Below, in pieces: positions 1-8,236 of a stretch of 54,002 bases of DNA. Where the stretch lies: contig NZ_SMNT01000028.1 of the NCBI RefSeq assembly GCF_004348265.1, forward strand, positions 1 through 54,002. Direction: 5' to 3'. The position numbers and the translations under genes are program-made. Within the stretch, counting starts at the first letter, position 1, and each line of letters begins with the position of its first letter. Source of the DNA: Methylobacterium segetis. Its GTDB lineage: Bacteria; Pseudomonadota; Alphaproteobacteria; Rhizobiales; Beijerinckiaceae. The notes beneath the pieces were generated by a model, which saw nothing but the letters and a program-made list of their open reading frames with translations, made no database searches and had not been told where the DNA came from.

Positions 1-502
1 TCGGCGGCGGCGCCATCCGGATCTCCTCCGTGTGGCTGCGGCCCTCGCGCGCCGCTTGCGCGAGGCGATAGACGGCCTCCGAGACCTCCGGCGAACCCAC
101 GAAGATCCGCTCCACCGAGCGCAGGTTCGAGAAATTGTCGCCGCCGGCGATCCGCAGATACGCCTCGTTGGCGTAGATCAGGCGTCCGCCCTCCTCGACC
201 ACCACGGCCGCCTCCGGTGCCGCGTCCACGATCGCCTTGGTGATGTCGTCGCGCGCGCCCTGCCCGCTCAGCTGGATCGCGCCGATGGCGAGCGCGAACA
301 GGAAGAACACGCCGGCCATGGCCAGCAGCGCCAGCAGCCACACGATCAGGGACTGCGCCTGCTCGTTGGCGACGAACGAGAGGCCGATCGCGGCGCCGAC
401 GAGCAGGCCCGCCAGGACGAGGAGGAGCCCGACGCGGCCCGGACGCTCGGACCGGTCGATCGAGCCCGACACGGGCGCCGGTGATCCCATCAGCTCAGCC
501 AT
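1..502 (-). CDS. cckA: CckA-type hybrid histidine kinase, N-terminal part (gene runs off the left edge)
   Basis: Only the first 167 codons are in the window; the frame is open to base 1. The protein starts MAELMGSPAP, has two hydrophobic segments (about residues 23-44 and 51-77) separated by a short loop, and then a PAS-like stretch from about residue 85 (DITKAIVDAAPEAAVVVEE, LIYANEAYLRIAG). This two-helix plus PAS arrangement and wording match the start of CckA, the kinase/phosphatase that feeds phosphate through ChpT to the master regulator CtrA. The kinase and receiver domains would lie outside the window. It follows the flagellar genes on the same strand, a familiar alphaproteobacterial arrangement. 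A second in-frame ATG at 490 is a possible start. Identity rests on the N-terminus only, so another PAS kinase cannot be fully excluded. Confidence 0.75.
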   Translation of the reverse strand, partial: MAELMGSPAPVSGSIDRSERPGRVGLLLVLAGLLVGAAIGLSFVANEQAQSLIVWLLALLAMAGVFFLFALAIGAIQLSGQGARDDITKAIVDAAPEAAVVVEEGGRLIYANEAYLRIAGGDNFSNLRSVERIFVGSPEVSEAVYRLAQAAREGRSHTEEIRMAPPP

Positions 503-673
503 CAGGCCTCAATCCACCCGTACGCGAACCGGTTACGCCCGAGCCTCCCCGGGCAGCAAGGGATTTGTCTCCGGAAGCTGCGGCGGACTTTCCCGAATAA
601 AGGTGGACAAACAGTGGCTTTTCGGGATCGGCCGGCACGAATCACGTCCATAGCGGATCGGCATCCATCGCGG

Positions 674-1739
674 TCAGGCGGCGCGGCGGCGCAACCTCAG
701 AACGAAGCCGATCACCTCGGCCACGGCCTTGTAGTGCTCGGCCGGGATCTCGTCATCGATGTCCACGGTGGCATGCAGCGCGCGCGAGCGGCGGGTTCTC
801 GAGGACGGGAACGTCGTGTTCCGCCGCGACGGCGCGGATGCGCAGGGCCAGCGAATCCACGCCCTTGGCGACACAGACCGGCGCCTGCATGCCAGCCTCG
901 TAGCGAAGCGCCACGGCGTAGTGGGTTGGGTTCGTCACGACGACGGTCGCGGTCGGGATCGCGGCCATCATGCGCTTCTTCACCCGTGCGGCGCGGAGCT
1001 GCCTCATGCGGCCCTTCACCTCCGGGCTGCCCTCGCTCTCCTTCATCTCCTGCTTCAGCTCCTCCTTCGACATGCGCAGGCGCTGGCGCCAGCGGTGGCG
1101 CTGATACAGCGCGTCGCCGAGTGTGATCACGAGGAACACGGCCAGGACACCGCCCAGAAGCTTCAGGGCGAGCGAGAGGATGGCCGGCAGGCAGGAGCCT
1201 GGGTCGAGGCGGGCGAAGACCTCGAGCCGGTCGCGATCGCTCCACAGGATCGTACCCGCGACGACGCCGACCACCGCCATCTTGGCGAGGCCCTTGCCGA
1301 ACTGGAACAGGGCTTCGGTGCCGAACATCCGCTTCAATCCCGCCATCGGCGAGAGGCGGTCGAGTTTCGGCATGATCGTCTCGGTGGTGAAGACGAGCGG
1401 ATGCTGCAGGAGGCCGGCTGCCAGGATCGCCACGACGATGGCGCCAGCCGGAATTGCGAGCGCCTTGGCCCAGATCAGCAAGCCGCGGCCCGCGATCCCC
1501 GAATAAGCGTGTGGGTCGGAGGGCACGGCGTGCGCGTTCATCAGGAAGCCGCGCATCTCGCCGAGCGCCGCCTTGGCGAGGGGTCCGCCCGCCAGGAGCA
1601 GGACCAGGGTGAAGGTGCCCAGGATGAAGAAGGTGTTGATCTCGACGCTGTTGGCGACGTCGCCGCGCTCGATCGCCTGGTCGAGGCGCCGTTGTGTCGG
1701 CTCCTCCGTACGATCCTCGTCCTCGGTGCCCTCGGCCAC
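674..1739 (-). pseudogene. flhB: flhB, flagellar type III export switch protein, with an apparent frameshift near its 3' end
   Basis: FlhB is the inner-membrane export-gate protein that switches substrate class after autocleavage. From 1739 the frame reads MAEGTEDEDRTEEPTQRRL, several membrane helices, the charged cytoplasmic linker and the autocleavage motif NPTH at residues 270-273. At about residue 320 (LENPPLARA) the frame leaves the expected sequence and stops at 753 after the unrelated residues ACHRGHR. The missing C-terminal end (ALHATVDIDDEIPAEHY, then KAVAEVIGFVLRLRRRAA) is intact in another frame and stops at 674. The shift falls in the run GCGCGCGCG at 778-786; two more bases would restore the usual LARALH reading. 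It could be a sequencing error, a real mutation or a variable repeat. If real, the product is 328 aa and lacks about 34 conserved residues. Last gene of the flagellar run in front of cckA. Confidence 0.85.
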
Positions 1740-1768
1740 GGCTCAGGCCTCCATCCGCGCGAGGCGGC

Positions 1769-2533
1769 TCAGCGACCGGTGAACTCCGCGAGGTAGCGGC
1801 CGAGATCGTCCAGGAAGACGCCCATCATCACGCCGAGGCTGCCGAGCAGGATCGCCATGCCGATCAGGATCGAGGCCGGAACCGCGACGAAGAAGACCTG
1901 CAATTGCGGCATCAGGCGCGACAGCACCCCGAGCCCGAGGTTGAACAGGATCCCGAAGGCGATGAAGGGCGCAGAGATCTGCACCGCGAGCGTGAAGCCG
2001 CGCCCGATCGCCTTCAGCGCCAGCATCGCGGCCTCGCCCATCCCGGGCGCCCCGCTCGGCGGCAGCACCGCGTAGCTGCGCCCGATCGCGTCGAGGGCGA
2101 GATGGTGCAGGTCCGCCGCGAGGATCAGGGTGACGCCGAGCAGCGTCAGGAAGTTGCCGAGCGCCGCCTGCTGCCCGCCCATCGTCGGGTCGACGGTCAT
2201 GGCGTAGGAGAGCCCGAGCTGCTGCGAGACGATCAGCCCTGCGGTTTGGAGGGCGGCGATCACCATGCGGACGGCGAGGCCGAGCACCAGCCCGATCAGC
2301 GTCTCGCCGAACAGGAGCGCGATCAGGCCGGGACCCGCGAGCGACCCGTTCTGCAGCGGCAGGAGTGGGCGCACCGTCGGAAACAGGACCAGCGAGACGA
2401 GAAGCGCGAAGGCGAGACGCAAGCGCGCCGAGACGAGCTGCTCGCCCAGTCCCGGCATCAGCATGATCAGCGTGCCGACGCGCGCGAAGGTCAGGAGGTA
2501 GGCCGCCGCGATGCCCGGCAGGAGCAGGTTCAT
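1769..2533 (-). CDS. fliR: Flagellar export gate protein FliR
   Basis: 254 aa, the normal FliR length. The protein is almost entirely hydrophobic, with about six membrane segments. It starts MNLLLPGIAAAYLLTFARVG and contains the family stretch GLIVSQQLGLSYAMTVDP and a C-terminal ASILIGMAILLGSLGVMMG segment. FliR forms the core of the inner-membrane export gate with FliP and FliQ. The gene lies between fliQ (33 bp upstream) and flhB (29 bp downstream) on the minus strand, so it is very likely co-transcribed with them. No defect is visible. The order fliQ-fliR-flhB is conserved in many bacteria and supports the call strongly. Confidence 0.93.
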   Translation of the reverse strand: MNLLLPGIAAAYLLTFARVGTLIMLMPGLGEQLVSARLRLAFALLVSLVLFPTVRPLLPLQNGSLAGPGLIALLFGETLIGLVLGLAVRMVIAALQTAGLIVSQQLGLSYAMTVDPTMGGQQAALGNFLTLLGVTLILAADLHHLALDAIGRSYAVLPPSGAPGMGEAAMLALKAIGRGFTLAVQISAPFIAFGILFNLGLGVLSRLMPQLQVFFVAVPASILIGMAILLGSLGVMMGVFLDDLGRYLAEFTGR

Positions 2534-2565
2534 GCCGCTTCATAGCAGGGCGCGACGGCACCGTC

Positions 2566-2832
2566 TCAGCCACCCGCCGCGATGCGCGCGGCGATGCGCG
2601 TCATGTAGCCCGCCAGCGCGTCGCCCATGAAGGGCAGCATCAGGAGGAGGGCCGCGAAGACCGCGACGATCTTCGGGACGTAGATCAGCGTCTGTTCCTG
2701 GATCTGCGTCAGCGCCTGAACGAGGGAGACCGCGAGGCCGACGATGAGGGCGACGATCATCAGCGGGCCGGCGACCTTCAGGAACACGAAGATGCCGTCG
2801 CGGGCGACGTCGAGGATGGCAAGGCCGGTCAT
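2566..2832 (-). CDS. fliQ: Flagellar export gate protein FliQ
   Basis: 88 aa with two long hydrophobic helices joined by the short conserved motif QALTQIQEQTLIYVPK, which is characteristic of FliQ. It is a component of the FliP-FliQ-FliR export gate inside the basal body. Length and topology are normal. Start ATG at 2832; the gene sits 30 bp downstream of fliE and 33 bp upstream of fliR in the same orientation, so it is part of the flgB-flgC-fliE-fliQ-fliR-flhB run. Nothing unusual is seen in the sequence. Confidence 0.93.
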   Translation of the reverse strand: MTGLAILDVARDGIFVFLKVAGPLMIVALIVGLAVSLVQALTQIQEQTLIYVPKIVAVFAALLLMLPFMGDALAGYMTRIAARIAAGG

Positions 2833-2862
2833 GGATGCTCTCGGAGGTGCGGCAGCACGGCG

Positions 2863-3174
2863 TCAGATCTGCATCCGCATGATCTCTTCGTAGGCCGAGA
2901 TCATGCGATCGCGCACGGCGACGAGGGTCTGGAGGGCGGTCTCGCTCTCGGCGACGGCGGTGACGACGTCGACGACATTGGCCTTGCCCGCCGCGACGGA
3001 AAGCGCCTGCCCGTCGGCTCGTCGGCCCGCCTCGCCGACCGTGTCGAGGGCGGAGGACAGGAGCGAGGAGAAATTGCCGGCGCCCTGCGGCGCCTGAACG
3101 GATTGGGGAGCCTTGATGCCCCCGACATTCTGGACGGCGGCGTAGGCACCCGCCGCGAAGCTGCTCGTCGCCAT
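2863..3174 (-). CDS. fliE: Flagellar hook-basal body protein FliE
   Basis: 103 aa. The C-terminal half carries the FliE signature: a helix with ALSVAAGKANVVDVVTAVAE, followed by SETALQTLVAVRDRMISAYEEIMRMQI, ending in the typical MxMQI. FliE links the MS ring to the proximal rod and is needed for export of rod proteins. The N-terminus is an Ala/Gly/Gln-rich variable segment, as in other alphaproteobacteria. The gene starts 10 bp after the stop of flgC and is followed by fliQ, which supports co-transcription. Length and key residues look normal. Confidence 0.92.
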   Translation of the reverse strand: MATSSFAAGAYAAVQNVGGIKAPQSVQAPQGAGNFSSLLSSALDTVGEAGRRADGQALSVAAGKANVVDVVTAVAESETALQTLVAVRDRMISAYEEIMRMQI

Positions 3175-3184
3175 GGCGGCCTCC

Positions 3185-3592
3185 CTACTTCAGGATCTCG
3201 AGGGTGCGGGAGATCATCCGGCGGGTCGCCGTGACCATGTTGAGGTTCGCCTCGTAGGAGCGCTGCGCCTCGCGCATATCCATGTTCTCGATGAGCGCGC
3301 TCACGTTGGGCATCCGCACCTCGCCCTTGGCGTCCGCGGCCGGATTGCCGGGGTCGTACTTCGCGCGGAACGGGGTCGTGTCCCGCCGGACCCGGCCCGC
3401 CTCGACGAGCGTCGCGCCCGTCTCCCGGTCGAAATGCTGGCTGAAGGTGGGGATCTTGCGCCGATAGGGCTCGGCGCTGGGGCTCGTGGGCGCCGAATCG
3501 GCATTGGCGATGTTCTCGGCGATGATCCGCATGCGTCCGGACTGCGCCTTCAGCCCAGAGGCCGCGATGGTGAGCGATTTCAGGAAATCCAT
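3185..3592 (-). CDS. flgC: Flagellar proximal rod protein FlgC
   Basis: 135 aa, the standard size. It begins MDFLKSLTIAASGLKAQSGRMRIIAENIANADSA, the N-terminal rod/hook signature in which SGLKAQ and ENIANA are conserved, and ends with the matching C-terminal coiled segment MREAQRSYEANLNMVTATRRM. FlgC is one of the proximal rod subunits, exported by the flagellar apparatus. The gene lies 31 bp after flgB and 10 bp before fliE on the same strand. No defects are seen. Confidence 0.94.
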   Translation of the reverse strand: MDFLKSLTIAASGLKAQSGRMRIIAENIANADSAPTSPSAEPYRRKIPTFSQHFDRETGATLVEAGRVRRDTTPFRAKYDPGNPAADAKGEVRMPNVSALIENMDMREAQRSYEANLNMVTATRRMISRTLEILK

Positions 3593-3623
3593 GGCGCAGC
3601 CTCCTCAGCGATCAGCCCGCGGA

Positions 3624-4028
3624 TCATCGCTTGCCGACCGCGATCTTCAGGGCGTCGAGGCTTTTCTGGTAGAGCGAGGCGGCGAGCTGATAATCCGACT
3701 GGTTGTCGCCGGCCTTCATCATCTCCTCCTCGAGGTTCACGCCGTTCCCGCTCGGGCGGATCTCGAAACCCTTGACCCGGCGCGGATCGGTACCCGCCCC
3801 CTCGGCGCCTGCCGGCACGATGTGCGCCTCGGAGGTCCGTGCGAGGCCGACGCCGCCGCTCCTCGCCTCGCCGGTCGTCCGATCGAAGTCGAGGCCCGCG
3901 AGATCGCGCGGGCGGAAGCCCGGCATGTCGGCGTTGGCGACGTTCTCGGCGATCAGCTTCTGGCGCGCCTGATGCCACTGCATCTTGGTCCGCAGCATGC
4001 CGAGGATCGGAAGATCGGTGACGGCCAC
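3624..4028 (-). CDS. flgB: Flagellar proximal rod protein FlgB
   Basis: 134 aa. The protein shows the rod signature LRTKMQWHQARQKLIAENVANADMPGF near the N-terminus and a C-terminal helix (NQSDYQLAASLYQKSLDALK) typical of FlgB. It is a proximal rod subunit. This is the first gene of the minus-strand flagellar run, and the intergenic space in front of it, shared with the divergent FliO-like gene, contains two CtrA-type boxes, so it is probably a class II flagellar promoter target. Start ATG at 4028; the surrounding 200 bp contains no better start. Confidence 0.93.
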   Translation of the reverse strand: MAVTDLPILGMLRTKMQWHQARQKLIAENVANADMPGFRPRDLAGLDFDRTTGEARSGGVGLARTSEAHIVPAGAEGAGTDPRRVKGFEIRPSGNGVNLEEEMMKAGDNQSDYQLAASLYQKSLDALKIAVGKR

Positions 4029-4095
4029 GGCACGCCCTTGCAGGAACTCCGCCGGACAGGCTCCGCACGGTCGGCAAAATCTGCCGGGCTCATGG

Positions 4096-4110
4096 TTAAC
4101 GTCGAGTTAA
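4096..4110. promoter_or_regulatory. CtrA-type box 1 (TTAA-N7-TTAA)
   Basis: Perfect match to the CtrA full-site consensus: TTAA, seven bases (CGTCGAG), TTAA. It lies 68 bp upstream of flgB and about 145 bp upstream of the FliO-like start. CtrA controls class II flagellar operons in alphaproteobacteria, and the CtrA-activating kinase CckA is encoded four kilobases away, so context agrees. Promoter elements around it are not obvious. Confidence 0.75.
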
Positions 4111-4151
4111 GCAACGATCCGAGGCTGCACTGCCGGGCCATGGCAAAGCTG

Positions 4152-4166
4152 TTAACGAAATCTTAA
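4152..4166. promoter_or_regulatory. CtrA-type box 2 (TTAA-N7-TTAA)
   Basis: Second perfect TTAA-N7-TTAA (spacer CGAAATC), 41 bp from the first box and about 88 bp upstream of the proposed FliO-like TTG start. Two exact boxes in one divergent flagellar promoter region of a GC-rich genome are unlikely to be chance. One may serve each direction. Confidence 0.75.
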
Positions 4167-4253
4167 GGTTGATTGCCCGGTACCGCACCCGCCGTGATAT
4201 TGGAGACGGATGTCGGATGGGGCGCTCCGCCCCGGCAACGAGAGAGTTTCGCT

Positions 4254-5513
4254 TTGTCAGCGTTCTTCGGCTCGGATGGCTCGTTCGTCCTCCAGTTTGC
4301 CATCATCTTCGTCGTCATCCTCGTGGTGCTGACGGGTATCGTCCTGCTCGGGAGGCGCTTCCTCGGCGGTAGTGGCCTCTCGGCCTCGGCGAAGGCCGGC
4401 GGGCGCGGCCGGCAGCCGCGGCTCGGCATCGTCGACGTGTACGAACTCGACCGCCAGCGCCAGCTCATCCTGCTGCGTCGGGACAATGTGGAGCACCTCC
4501 TCCTCGTCGGCGGCCCCAACGACGTCGTGATCGAGCGACATATCCAGCGCGGCCTGCGCGGCGAGACCGCGTTCCGGCCGGAGCCGATCGCGGAGGCGCC
4601 TTCCGAGATCGAGGCGCAACGCGGCGAGCCGCTGTTCGAGCCCGCCTTCGAGATGCCGGTGATTGTGCCCGGCCCGGATCGGGCGCCGCCCGTTTCGGTT
4701 CCCGTCGACGAGGCGGGCTTCGTACCGGCGCCGGAAGGGCCGCAGGGCGACCCGGCGACGCTTCCGCTCCCGCCGGAGGCGCCACCCCGTAGACCGGACG
4801 CTGCGCCGAAGCGGTCCCTGAGCCGCACCACGCCGCCCCTGATCAATCCGCGCCCGGACGTCGCGTCCGAGCGCGCGCGCACCGAGCCCGAATTCACCGC
4901 CACGTCGAGCGAGCCGCCGAGCCGTGGTCCAGAACCGGCCACCCCGCCCACTCCCGCCACTCCGGCCGTGCCGCCGCCGGTCTCGGCGCCGTCCGAGCCG
5001 CGCACCATCGACGCCAACATCCTGTCGGATATGGCACGCCAGCTTGAGATCGCGCTCTCGCGCCCCTCCTCCGGCGTGACCCCGCCGCCCGCCGCACCCG
5101 TGCAGCCACGCCCGGCATCCCCGGCCGAGGCCGCCCCGAAGCCCCGGCCGCCGGCGCCGCCGTCCGCATCCGCGATCGACCCGATGGCGGCCGCGATGGC
5201 AGCCTCCCAGGAGGCTCCTGTCGGCGAGCCTGCGCAAACGCCGCAATCCAAGCCTTCCGAGCCTGCGGCGGTTGTGCCGGCTGATCCGAAGCCGTTCCTG
5301 CCCGAGCCCCCGCCGGCTGCCCCTCCGCCGTCAGCCCCTCCACCGGCGCCGCCGCAGCCGGTGCCGGCGGCACCGCCGGCTACGAAGCCGACACAGGCCG
5401 CGACTCCGGCTCCTGCACAGAAGCCGGCCGCCGCGAACAACCCGTTCTCCGTCGAGGAGATCGAGGCCGAGTTCGCCCGCCTGCTCGGGCGGCCTCTCGA
5501 CAAGAAAAATTGA
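4254..5513 (+). CDS. FliO-like membrane protein with long proline-rich tail
   Basis: 419 aa from a TTG start at 4254 (preceded by GAGAG), or 446 aa from an ATG at 4173; I prefer the TTG because the protein then begins SAFFGSDGSFVLQF directly before the single membrane helix (FAIIFVVILVVLTGIVLL). After the helix comes a short cytoplasmic domain: RLGIVDVYELDRQRQLILL and RRDNVEHLLLVGGPNDVVIE. This is the pattern seen in FliO, which helps assemble the FliP export gate. The remaining roughly 300 residues are Pro/Ala/Glu-rich low complexity, ending in a conserved-looking NPFSVEEIEAEFARLLGRP. Divergent from flgB across two CtrA boxes, which fits a flagellar role. The assignment to FliO is by pattern, not by a search. 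Confidence 0.6.
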   Translation: MSAFFGSDGSFVLQFAIIFVVILVVLTGIVLLGRRFLGGSGLSASAKAGGRGRQPRLGIVDVYELDRQRQLILLRRDNVEHLLLVGGPNDVVIERHIQRGLRGETAFRPEPIAEAPSEIEAQRGEPLFEPAFEMPVIVPGPDRAPPVSVPVDEAGFVPAPEGPQGDPATLPLPPEAPPRRPDAAPKRSLSRTTPPLINPRPDVASERARTEPEFTATSSEPPSRGPEPATPPTPATPAVPPPVSAPSEPRTIDANILSDMARQLEIALSRPSSGVTPPPAAPVQPRPASPAEAAPKPRPPAPPSASAIDPMAAAMAASQEAPVGEPAQTPQSKPSEPAAVVPADPKPFLPEPPPAAPPPSAPPPAPPQPVPAAPPATKPTQAATPAPAQKPAAANNPFSVEEIEAEFARLLGRPLDKKN

Positions 5514-5579
5514 GATCGACGCATCCGCTGGATCGGAGTGCAGCCCTCAAACGCTCATGGGTGAGGACAGGAGGGGGCT

Positions 5580-6854
5580 TCAGACGCCGGTATCCGCCGT
5601 CTCCGGCATGAGCGCCACCGCCAGGAGGCTGATCGCGGCAGCGGCGGCCAGATAGGCGCCGACGAGGCCGATGCCGCCCCACTCGACGAGACGCTGGGCG
5701 AGGTAGGGCGCGCCGGAGGCTCCGATGATCCCGGCGAGATTGTAGGTGACCGAGGCGCCCGTGTAGCGAACACGGGTCGGAAAGAGCTCGGGCAGGAGGG
5801 CTCCCATCGGTCCGAACAGCCAACCCATGGCCAGGAGACCGAGGCAGAGGAACCCGAGGACCAGGGTTCCCTGCCCGCTGCCGAGCATCGGCCCGAGCAG
5901 GAGCCCGAGCCCCATCGTCGCGAAGAGCCCCGTGATCAGGACGGGCCTGCGCCCGAACCGGTCCGCGGCTGCGCCCGAGAGCGGGATGCCGAGTCCCATG
6001 AAGCAGACGGCCACGCACTCGAACATCAGGAAGACGGGACGCGAGAAGCCGAGGGACGTCGTGCCGAAGCCGAGCGCGAACACGGTCGAAAGATAGAAGA
6101 CGGCGTAGCAGGCCACCATCGCGAGCGTGCCGAGGATCGTGGCCCGGCGGTGCCGTGTCAGGATCGTGGCGAGCGGCACGCGCTCGGGCTCCGCCTGGGC
6201 CAGGGCCTGCCGGAAGAGCGGCGTCTCGGTGAGCTTCAGCCGCACGTAGAGCCCGACGCCGACGAGGGCGGCCGAAGCCAGGAACGGGATGCGCCAGCCC
6301 CAGGCCTGGAAACTCTCGGCGTCGAGGCTGAGGCTGAGCGTCAAGAAGGCGAGGTTCGCCGAGACGAACCCGACCGGCGCCCCGAGCTGCGGGAAAATGC
6401 CGTACCACGCTCGGCGTCCCGGCGGCGCGTTCTCGACGGCGAGTAGCGCCGCTCCGCCCCACTCGCCCCCGAAGCCGAGCCCCTGGCCGAACCGAAGCAG
6501 GCAGAGCGCGGCCGGAGCGAACCAGCCCGCCTGGGCGTAGGTCGGTAGGCAGCCGATCAGCACGGTGGAGATGCCCATGATCATCAGCGAGGCGACGAGC
6601 GTCGCCTTGCGGCCGATCCGATCACCGAAATGGCCGAACAGCGCCGCCCCGATCGGGCGGGCGACAAAGGCGATGGCGAAGGTGGCGAACGCGCTGAGAA
6701 GCTGCACGCCGGGCTCCCCAGCCGGGAAGAAGCTCGGACCGATCACCAGGGCTGCCGCCGTGGCGTAGACGTAGAAATCGTAGAACTCGATCGCGGTGCC
6801 GACGAAGCTCGCGACAAGGATGCGGCGGGCGCCGGGTTGTGGAAGGTCGGTCAT
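5580..6854 (-). CDS. MFS transporter, metabolite:H+ symporter (MHS) type
   Basis: 424 aa with about twelve hydrophobic segments. It starts near FVGTAIEFYDFYVYATAAAL, the MHS hallmark, contains the loop 2-3 motif GHFGDRIGRKATL, the motif RFGQGLGFGGEWGGA in helix 4, and the second-half repeat ADRFGRRPVL. This subfamily includes shikimate, proline/betaine, citrate and alpha-ketoglutarate symporters; the substrate here cannot be read from the sequence. The gene is convergent with the FliO-like gene and diverges from the alcohol dehydrogenase gene; the interval on that side holds an FNR/FixK-like box. No defects are seen. Confidence 0.85.
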   Translation of the reverse strand: MTDLPQPGARRILVASFVGTAIEFYDFYVYATAAALVIGPSFFPAGEPGVQLLSAFATFAIAFVARPIGAALFGHFGDRIGRKATLVASLMIMGISTVLIGCLPTYAQAGWFAPAALCLLRFGQGLGFGGEWGGAALLAVENAPPGRRAWYGIFPQLGAPVGFVSANLAFLTLSLSLDAESFQAWGWRIPFLASAALVGVGLYVRLKLTETPLFRQALAQAEPERVPLATILTRHRRATILGTLAMVACYAVFYLSTVFALGFGTTSLGFSRPVFLMFECVAVCFMGLGIPLSGAAADRFGRRPVLITGLFATMGLGLLLGPMLGSGQGTLVLGFLCLGLLAMGWLFGPMGALLPELFPTRVRYTGASVTYNLAGIIGASGAPYLAQRLVEWGGIGLVGAYLAAAAAISLLAVALMPETADTGV

Positions 6855-6954
6855 GGTCGCGGCTGACGCTGTGGGAGCGCGCCTCGTTAGACCGGAGCAC
6901 AGGCTTTGCCCAGAGCGTGGCCGAGAGCGCCGTCGCGCCCGCCGACGACATGTC

Positions 6955-6968
6955 TTAATCTAGATCAA
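6955..6968. promoter_or_regulatory. FNR/FixK-like box (TTAAT-CTAG-ATCAA)
   Basis: The site differs from the consensus TTGAT-N4-ATCAA at a single position. It lies 86 bp upstream of the alcohol dehydrogenase ATG (7054) and 100 bp upstream of the MFS start (6854). A centre near 6961.5 would place an activated start site at about 7003. This is a pattern match only. Confidence 0.45.
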
Positions 6969-7053
6969 CCCGAGTATTTTCCTTGAAACCTGAGCGCTTC
7001 CCACGGGTTCGTTGAGCAGAACCGCCCGGACCGGGCGAGCGGAGGAAGCGGAC

Positions 7054-8226
7054 ATGCGCGCACTCGTCTGGCACGGAACGCAAGACATTCGATGCGATAC
7101 CGTTCCCGATCCCGAAATCGAGCACGAGAGGGATGCGATCATCAAGGTAACGGCCTGCGCCATCTGCGGCTCGGACCTGCACCTCTATGATCACTTCATG
7201 CCCGGCATGAAGAGCGGCGACATCATGGGCCACGAGACGATGGGCGAGGTCGTCGAGGTGGGCAAGGGCATCAACGGCGCGCTCAAGAAGGGCGAGCGGA
7301 TCGTGATCCCTTTCACGATCATCTGCGGCGAGTGCGACCAGTGCAAACGCGGCTTCTACTCGGTCTGCGAGCGCTCGAACCGCAACAAGCACATCGCCTC
7401 GAAGGCCTTCGGCCACACCACCGCGGGGTTGTTCGGCTATACGCACCTCACGGGCGGCTACGCCGGCGGGCAAGCCGAGTACCTGCGCGTGCCCTTCGCC
7501 GACAAGACCCACATCAAGGTGCCGGATTCGCTCACGGATGAGCAGGTGCTGTTCCTGTCGGACATCCTGCCGACCGGCTGGCAGGCCGCCGTGCAATGTG
7601 ACATCGAGCCGACCGACACGGTAGCGATCTGGGGGGCCGGCCCGGTCGGTCAGATGGCGATCCGCTCGGCGATCCTGCTCGGCGCCAAGCAGGTCGTCTG
7701 CATCGACCGCGTTCCGGAGCGTCTCGACATGGCGCGCGCCGGCGGCGCGATCACCATCAATTTCGCCGAGGAGAGCGTGATCTCCCGCCTCAACGAACTG
7801 ACCGGTGGCAAGGGGCCGGAGAAGTGCATCGATTCCGTCGGCATGGAGGCGCACGCAAGCGCGACGATCGACTCGATGTACGACCGCGCCAAGCAGGCGA
7901 TGATGCTGGAAAGCGACCGGCCGCACGTCCTGCGGGAGATGATCTATGTCTGCCGCCCGGCGGGCACGCTCTCAGTGCCCGGCGTCTACGGCGGCCTCAT
8001 CGACAAGGTTCCCTTCGGCGCGCTGATGAACAAGGGCCTGACGCTTCGCACCGGGCAGACACACGTGAACCGCTGGACCGACGACCTCGTGCGCCTGATC
8101 GACGAGGGCAAGATCGACCCGTCCTTCGTCATCACCCACCGCGTCGGGCTCGAGGACGGCCCCGAGATGTACCGCACCTTCCGGGACAAGAAGGACGGCT
8201 GCATCAAGGTCATGATCCGTCCCTGA
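7054..8226 (+). CDS. Zinc-dependent alcohol dehydrogenase family protein
   Basis: 390 aa from the ATG at 7054, which has a strong Shine-Dalgarno GGAGG ten bases upstream; the longer reading from 7012 lacks one. The N-terminal GroES-like domain carries the catalytic zinc ligands (CAICGSDLHLYDH, GHETMGEVVEVG) and a structural zinc cluster (CGECDQCKRGFYSVCE). The Rossmann domain shows WGAGPVGQMAIRSA. The protein resembles glutathione-independent formaldehyde dehydrogenase-like or threonine-dehydrogenase-like members of the family; the true substrate is unknown. The small membrane protein gene follows 10 bp downstream in the same direction, so the two are probably co-transcribed. Confidence 0.88.
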   Translation: MRALVWHGTQDIRCDTVPDPEIEHERDAIIKVTACAICGSDLHLYDHFMPGMKSGDIMGHETMGEVVEVGKGINGALKKGERIVIPFTIICGECDQCKRGFYSVCERSNRNKHIASKAFGHTTAGLFGYTHLTGGYAGGQAEYLRVPFADKTHIKVPDSLTDEQVLFLSDILPTGWQAAVQCDIEPTDTVAIWGAGPVGQMAIRSAILLGAKQVVCIDRVPERLDMARAGGAITINFAEESVISRLNELTGGKGPEKCIDSVGMEAHASATIDSMYDRAKQAMMLESDRPHVLREMIYVCRPAGTLSVPGVYGGLIDKVPFGALMNKGLTLRTGQTHVNRWTDDLVRLIDEGKIDPSFVITHRVGLEDGPEMYRTFRDKKDGCIKVMIRP

Positions 8227-8236
8227 GGAGAGATCC

